Of a DNA stretch of 64,000 bases, positions 58,438-64,000 are shown piece by piece. Source of the stretch: Channallabes apus (lineage: Eukaryota > Chordata > Actinopteri > Siluriformes > Clariidae). The position numbers were made by a program, and so were the translations under genes. The stretch covers positions 3,428,333 to 3,492,332 of the forward strand of contig CM060126.1 in NCBI GenBank assembly GCA_030522415.1. The letters run 5' to 3'. Under the pieces are notes generated by a model, which did no database searches, was not told the origin of the DNA, and was given only the letters and a program-made list of their open reading frames with translations. How positions within the stretch are numbered: position 1 is the stretch's first letter; the number at the start of each line of letters is the position of its first letter.

Positions 58438-61400
58438 GACACAAAAACAAACAGTTTTGCACCTCACAAAAACAACAGGACGAACTAATTAATATTTATA
58501 AAAAAAGTCACACTTCACACATAAACACACACACACACACCTTTGACTCTCGAGGGTGTGTAGCCCGTCCAGTTTGTCTCCCAGTTTAGTTTGTGGAGTC
58601 TCTGACTTCTTCTGCAGAACACACACACACACATTACTGGTCATCCCCAACTTATGAACAAGTTCTGTTCCAGGAGCACGTTCGTCCAACAAAGTGAGTC
58701 TTATACGCCTTTCACACAAATGTACAACGTAAAGCATACCAATCCATTCGACTAAATTTGTCCCCTTTCTCCGCCATCATGTGGACAAAAACTGTAACTG
58801 CACCTAAGGAAATGAATCAAATCAGATGTAACAGTGTTTGTCGCTGCACCTTTAAATCTTGAGGGGAATTAACCATTTTGCCTCAGAGCTGTTTTCCACT
58901 GTATTGGACTGTGAACTCTGTTATCTTGCGGATTTTCCCGAAATTAGGATTGTTCACCATCAGGACAGCTTTACAGGACAGACATTTTCTATCATCGTGC
59001 CTCCGGACTGTTTTATTGAAACCGGTGAGGCCGACTCATTTCTCCTCCCCCCCACACCCACATACAATATACCGGACTTTAGACATTTTATACATTCACT
59101 TACACACTGAAAATATTGTATATAATTGTAAATATTTGTATCTTGTATCTGGTGCACTACAATGTCTGTTTTTGTACAATACATGTGAGCTACTTCTACG
59201 AATGTTCATAGAACCGTGGTCCGTTTATATCTGCGGCAATTCATGACTCAAATGTTCATAAGTCGGGGACGACCTGTAAACACTTCTATATGAATCTCTC
59301 TCTTTCTTTCTCCCAACCTGTCTCTATCGTCTCTTACCATGTGTGTGTTTTGCAGCTCATTTTTCAGCCTGAGGTTCTCTCGCTGAATGTATTCTGTCTC
59401 TGAACGCAACACACACAACTGGCACTCTTTCACCTGTAACTCCTTCTGTAGCTGAGAGAGAGAGAGAGAGAGAGACAGGGGGAGATATCTTAATGGAAAT
59501 GTAATGCTGTCTATAAGCTTAAAATTCTTATGTGTGTGTGTGTGTGCACCTGTTTGAGTTGCTCCTGCAGACTTTTTGAGTCTGTGCTCAAACATTCCAA
59601 CTCTGTACACACCTAAGACAGCACAAAACCTCGTGTTAATGTCACTTAAATGTGTGTGTTTATGTGTGTGCGTGTGCATCTGTTCACCCAGAATAACCAT
59701 GCCGTCATGTACCTCCTCCCTCCCTTTCTGCATGGCCTCTCGCTCCTTAGTTGCGCTCCTCAGCTCCCCCCGTAGGCGTCTGATGGTTCGCTCCAGCAGC
59801 TCCTGATGACTGGCAGCTGCGTCCAGGGCGGCGGCTGAGCTCTGCTGCAGTTTGGTATGGTCCACCCTCAGAGTGTCCCTGCCCAGGGGAGGGAACAACG
59901 TACCTGGCTGACTCTTGGGGATAAAGGAATGTATCCGATGCATGTGATCGGCTCCAGAGGAATATGCTGAAATAAAATACTAACACATACAATATGTGTA
60001 AATATGTAGGAGTAGTGAACTCACAGTTCTTTCTGTAGCAGGCGTCTATCTGCCACAGCTTCCTGCACTTCATGCTGCATGTTCCTCCTGGCTGTATCTA
60101 ACTGCAGGTCCATGTTCTTCACATGCTGTGCAGTGCGCTCCTGCTCCACCTCAGACACACACATACTGATTATTACAGTAACTTCTTAAACTGATCTAAG
60201 GTGTATAATTATTACTGACTTAATGTCTTTTCTCACCACATCACCCTGTTATTGTGTCATTTGTCATCATGTCGTCCTGTTTATAACACCATTTGTCACT
60301 ATGTCACCCTGTTATCATTTCATTTGTCACCATGTCACTCTGTTACCATGTATTTTGTCACCACATAACCTTGTTATCGCATAATTTGTCATCAGGTAAT
60401 CCTGTTATATCTTTTGTCATCATGTCTTTTGTCATCACGTCACCGTGTTATGATGTCATCTGTCATCTTGTTATATTATTTGTCATCACGTCACCGTGTT
60501 ATGATGTCATCTGTCATCTTGTTATATTATTTGTCATCACGTCACCGTGTTATCGTGTCAGTGGCATTCATGTCGCCCTGTTATAACACCATTTGTCGCT
60601 TGTCACCCTGTTATAATTTTACATACATGTTGATTATTACAGTACCTACTGATCTATAGTGTATAATTATTACTGACTAAATGTCATTTGTCACCATGTC
60701 ACCCTGTTACCATGTCTTTTGTCACCACGTCACCTTGTTATCATGTCATTTGTCATCATGCCATTTGTCACCATGTCAACCTATTATCGTCAACCACTTT
60801 TAAGAGCAACATGTTGCTCTGTTTATAACACCATGTCTTTTGTCACCATGTCACCCTGTTATTATTTCATTTGTCACCATGTTGCCCTGTTACCATGTCT
60901 TTTGTCATTGTGTCATCAGTCATCATGTCACCCTGTAATGATGTCATCTGTCATGATGTCATTTGTCATCATGTCACTCTGTTATTGTGTCATTTGTCAT
61001 CATGTCGCCCAGTTTATATCACCATGTCTTTTGTCACCATGTCACCCTGTTATCATTTCATTTGTCACCATGTCGCCCTGTTTTGATGTCATCTGTCATG
61101 ATGTCATCATGTTATATTATTTGTCACCATGTCACTGTTATCGTGTCATTTGTCATCATGTTGTCCTGTTAATAACGACGTACATTCGTCAGTATGCCGG
61201 CCTGTCATCATTTTATCTATGCCTATGTTATCCTGTTAACCACAACCACTTGTTGCTAAGGCTCTTGTTGCCTTGGTAACCACGCGCTGCTGTAATCTCA
61301 GCTGAAAAATCGCACATTATTAATTACTAACAAGTGCTACCTTCAGACTGGCCTGTAGCTGCGCTTTCTCCTCGGTGAGGGAACGAAGAGCTGAACTCAG

Positions 61401-61522
61401 ATCAGAACACTGAGCTTCTAGCTGATCATTCAGTCCCTAAACAAGAGAGAAAATCATGGAGGAGCAAAAACATTTCAGAGTCTCAGATGGATGTAGAGAC
61501 GGATCATCCATCTTACAGCCTG

Positions 61523-61555
<33 letters not shown>

Positions 61556-63824
61556 CTGAAGTTTGTTTGTTGCTACTTTCAATTCTTCTCTGCCCCTAAG
61601 GAGTGTAATTTTCTCCTGCTGCTGCTGCTGCAGTGTTCTCCTCATACTCTACACACACACACACACACACACACAGAAATTACAACATATTTCTAAACAG
61701 ACAGCATATATGTAGTCGTCTTCCTCCATCTTACCTTTAACTCAGCACATAAATCTGACGCAAGAATGTCCTTCTCCTCTGACAAGAAAACACACACACA
61801 CACACATTTTATATACTACATACTTACAGAAAGTGTAATTTCCCATCATCCTCTGCTTCTTACCTATCTGCTGCCTCAGCTGCTGACATTCCTCCTCCAA
61901 ACTCTGTATAAGCTCTACCTTCTCCTCTAGCTCCGCCCTCACCTCCTGTCCGTCAGCACTTAGGGCGTGGCAGTCGGCTTCAAGACTCTTCACCTATCGA
62001 GAAGTCACTTTTAAGAATACGAATAACGAAATCAATCTGACAGACAGCCAGTATATTTTCCAAATGATTCCCTCACATGTTCTTTCTCTTTCTCCACCTC
62101 CCCTTCCAGCTCCTTCACTCTCCGACGCAGTGCATCATGGGCTTGCTCAGCCTCCAGACGGGACGATGTCTCGCGCGCCAGCTCCTCCTTCATCTGCGGA
62201 AAGGTTAGAGGTCAGAGGTTGAAGCCCAGGAACAGTATACTGACCTAGCTGAAACCTTCTCGATGACCTCTGACCTGTTGGAGTTTCCGGCTCAGCTGTG
62301 CTTTGACCTTCTTCAGCTCGTCTCCTGCTAAAGCGACGTCCGTCTGGATCGGAAAAAACAAAAATACGGGAAGATGCAGAAGACTTTAGAAGACGCATCA
62401 TTTGTAGAATTATTTCATACCAATAAAGTTGTACTGCACTTAGGTACTTGAGAGGTGTGTGAGACGCGCAGGTGATCCCGCAGTGTGTCCGCCTCCCTCT
62501 GCGCCTCCTCCCTCTCCTGCTGCAGCTGATCCCTCAGACGCATCGCCTCCCTCTGTGAGGAACGCCGCTCCTCATCACACTGCTCCTGGAGAGACGCTAG
62601 CTGCTCCTGTAGACGTGCTGGCGCAAAAAAAAAAAAAAAGGCAAAAAAACATAGATCTTCAGTACTTATTTGTAAAATTTTTTATTTCAAGACTTGATTC
62701 AAACATTTGTCCAGGAGAAGGGAGCTGCGGTGTTATGTGAGAGTTTGTAGAAATAGTGAAAAGGTTCAATCTAAGGATTATCTGCTGATCTTTAATGTAA
62801 TCAGTGATAGTATTATTATTAGAGGTTGAAGTCCACGTACATGTGTCTGTGTCTGTGTGTGTTTCTGTACAGCAGAACTCTCTGTCTAACTTATTAATAT
62901 AGAGAAATGACATTCTGTAAGGTTGAGTATCTGACGCCTTGTTTACACTAAGTTGTCCTTCTTTGGTGCTCAGACAAATACACTCCCTGTTCGGTAATCG
63001 GAGAGAGAATCACAGATGAGAAATGGAAAAAGTCGATCAGATAAAGATGAAGTTTTGACTTAAAACGACTCCAGCGTGTTAAAATTCACTTATACCACTT
63101 CAGCGCTGTTATTTCAGACAAAGTGAAAATATCAACTAATCCCAGTCAAAATATTCACTTTATCTTTTCTAATTAATATCTATTGGTGCAGGTGTTTGTT
63201 TACATTGAGACAGTAGCGCATTAGTAGATTATTATACAGTAGATTATTAAATCCAGCACATAACTGTTCATAACATCACTTTTACTCCACATTTAGATTT
63301 CACTTATGGTGCAGATTAAACATCAGACAGAAATCTAAGAACTGCAGAAGATTCAGTAAATTCTGTCCAGCCAGTTTTGTGTGATGCTATGATAAAATCA
63401 GACAGACAAAACAATTTTTTGAGACTGATTTCTGTTCCTCCTGTGTATGAAACATAAAGACATCATTGAAAAGTCGAGTTCTGACCAATTTACAGACAAA
63501 ACTTTCATTTATTTATATAGATCTATCGATCTCTCCTCCCGTCTATCTGTCTGGTTTACCTGTATGTGACGAGTTGAGCTCTCTGGCCGTCTCGATGCGG
63601 AAGACGCTCAGCCTCAGTGTGTGTAACAGACTCTCGAGGCGACACACTCTTGCCACCAGAGCCTCTGATCGTGAGCCACCCGTAAACTCGGTCTCGAGCT
63701 CATCTCTGGCGACACCCAGCTTCTTGGCTAGCTCCGCCCCCTGTCCCTCGGCCACCAGGAGGCGCCGGTGTAGGAGAGGGTGAGAAGCTCCAACACTCGG
63801 GGGCATCAACAAAGACCGGGACAT
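56897..63824 (-). CDS. ccdc150: Coiled-coil domain-containing protein 150
   Basis: Nineteen exons with GT-AG borders: 63824-63560, 62617-62448, 62343-62275, 62193-62077, 61993-61864, 61778-61735, 61648-61556, 61436-61341, 60149-60025, 59878-59713, 59612-59550, 59451-59338, 58611-58541, 58379-58265, 58150-57971, 57820-57689, 57428-57342, 57260-57105, 57025-56897. Joined they give 2322 nt (773 aa plus stop), with all junctions in phase. Recognition rests on VCRLESLLHTLRLSVFRIET near the N-terminus, HQELLERTIRRLRGEL in the middle, SRTNRKLQKKVCELE, and the C-terminal LQEAHSWFRSKFDSL and RWEMKKEL. Almost the whole protein is heptad-like Leu/Glu/Gln coiled coil, with no membrane segment or enzyme motif. 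Human CCDC150 is about 1100 aa, so this form is shorter. The start is the first ATG in the first exon; a further 5' exon may lie beyond the window. Its molecular role is poorly known. Confidence 0.85.
58398..58434. repeat. (CA)n microsatellite in ccdc150 intron 13
   Basis: A CA run about 20 bp upstream of the acceptor of exon 14 (exon start 58379). Read on the transcript it is a GU run beside the splice site. Confidence 0.85.
58637..59276. mobile_element. Miniature pogo/Tigger-like DNA transposon
   Basis: 640 bp in ccdc150 intron 12, with TA on both sides (58635-58636, 59277-59278). The left end CTGGTCATCCCCAACTTATG and the right end, reversed, CAGGTCGTCCCCGACTTATG are inverted repeats of the Tigger type. 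No transposase is present. Confidence 0.75.
60225..61225. repeat. TGTCATTTGTCATCATGTCACC minisatellite in ccdc150 intron 8
   Basis: A kilobase of irregular repeats of the words TTTGTCATCATG, TGTCACCCTGTTA and ATGATGTCATCTG, about 18-40 bp apart. Two near-perfect 64-bp units lie at 60430-60545. Short frames in it are artefacts. Confidence 0.85.
62618..63559 (-). other. ccdc150: ccdc150 intron 1
   Basis: AT-rich, with no repeat or gene recognised beyond a short A-run at the left border. Confidence 0.7.
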
Positions 63825-63826
63825 GA

Positions 63827-64000
63827 CTGAAGGAACATTTTCACCTCGTCCTGTTTACTCAAGAATGCTTTTAATGTAAACTGAGACACATTCATGTATA
63901 ATGAGTTGCATCTAAAAAATAAAAACTATAGTTTTTTTTTTTATAATCTTTAGTTCTTAAAACCTCATACAATACAATTTAGTTTTGTTTAAATATAATT
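63827..64000. other. Upstream of ccdc150 start codon
   Basis: AT-rich with a T-run at about 63932-63941. CTTCAG just before 63826 could be an acceptor, which would put the 5' UTR start outside the window. No promoter recognised. Confidence 0.4.

Noticed and set aside
60293..61279. Plus-strand frames of 97 and 186 codons rich in MSPCYHVICH
   Set aside because: Read from the word-repeat in an intron of ccdc150; no similarity outside the repeat.
56942..63824. Coiled-coil gene as deup1/cep63, expected beside slc36a4 from human order
   Set aside because: The C-terminal WFRSKFDSL and WEMKKEL features and VCRLESLLHTLRL near the N-terminus match my memory of CCDC150, not DEUP1 or CEP63.

Overview
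The window reads as nuclear DNA of a ray-finned (teleost) fish. The reasons are split genes with GT-AG introns, vertebrate orthologues (slc36a4, smco4, ccdc150), dense Tc1-like transposons, tRNA-headed SINE-like repeats and long CA/GT tracts. The Tc1 load would fit an otophysan such as a catfish or characin, but the species cannot be read from the sequence.

Three host genes lie on the minus strand, so transcription runs right to left. (1) ccdc150, a coiled-coil protein, has 19 coding exons at 63824-56897 that join in frame into 773 codons plus stop. (2) smco4, a 60-aa single-pass membrane protein, is at 52296-52114, with a probable non-coding first exon in a CpG-rich region near 54.9-55.2 kb. 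(3) slc36a4, a proton-coupled amino-acid-transporter-family protein, has 11 coding exons at 46443-22219 that join in frame into 472 codons plus stop. From memory, SLC36A4 and SMCO4 are also near each other in human, so this may be an old block.

Positions 1-21.9 kb hold no host gene that I can see. They are a graveyard of mobile elements: a decayed Tc1 (about 0.2-1.4 kb); a decayed LINE (2.9-9.5 kb) split by a young LTR element (4961-8743); an internal LINE fragment flanked by a 41-bp duplication (10.5-10.9 kb); several Tc1 remnants and miniature elements; and SINE-like repeats.

The most interesting element is the 3783-bp LTR element. Its two 351-bp LTRs look identical and it has a 5-bp target duplication. 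The TATA box lies 31 bp before a stretch whose first ten bases are complementary to the ten bases just after the 5' LTR. That is the arrangement of Tf1/sushi-type self-priming. Its internal part is one long open frame made of duplicated coiled-coil modules and proline/alanine/serine-rich repeats, all with unit lengths divisible by three, and no pol genes are visible.

slc36a4 introns are also crowded. Intron 3 is about 90% an intact Tc1-like transposon with a full 337-aa DD34E transposase. Intron 2 was a TATAGTGTG-type minisatellite. A hAT element (42866-44171) and an unassigned 4.9-kb terminal-inverted-repeat element (35613-40516) have split it. The latter carries a possible small transcription unit, a tRNA-Ile(UAU) pseudogene with intron between direct repeats, and a perfect match to the CTCF core.
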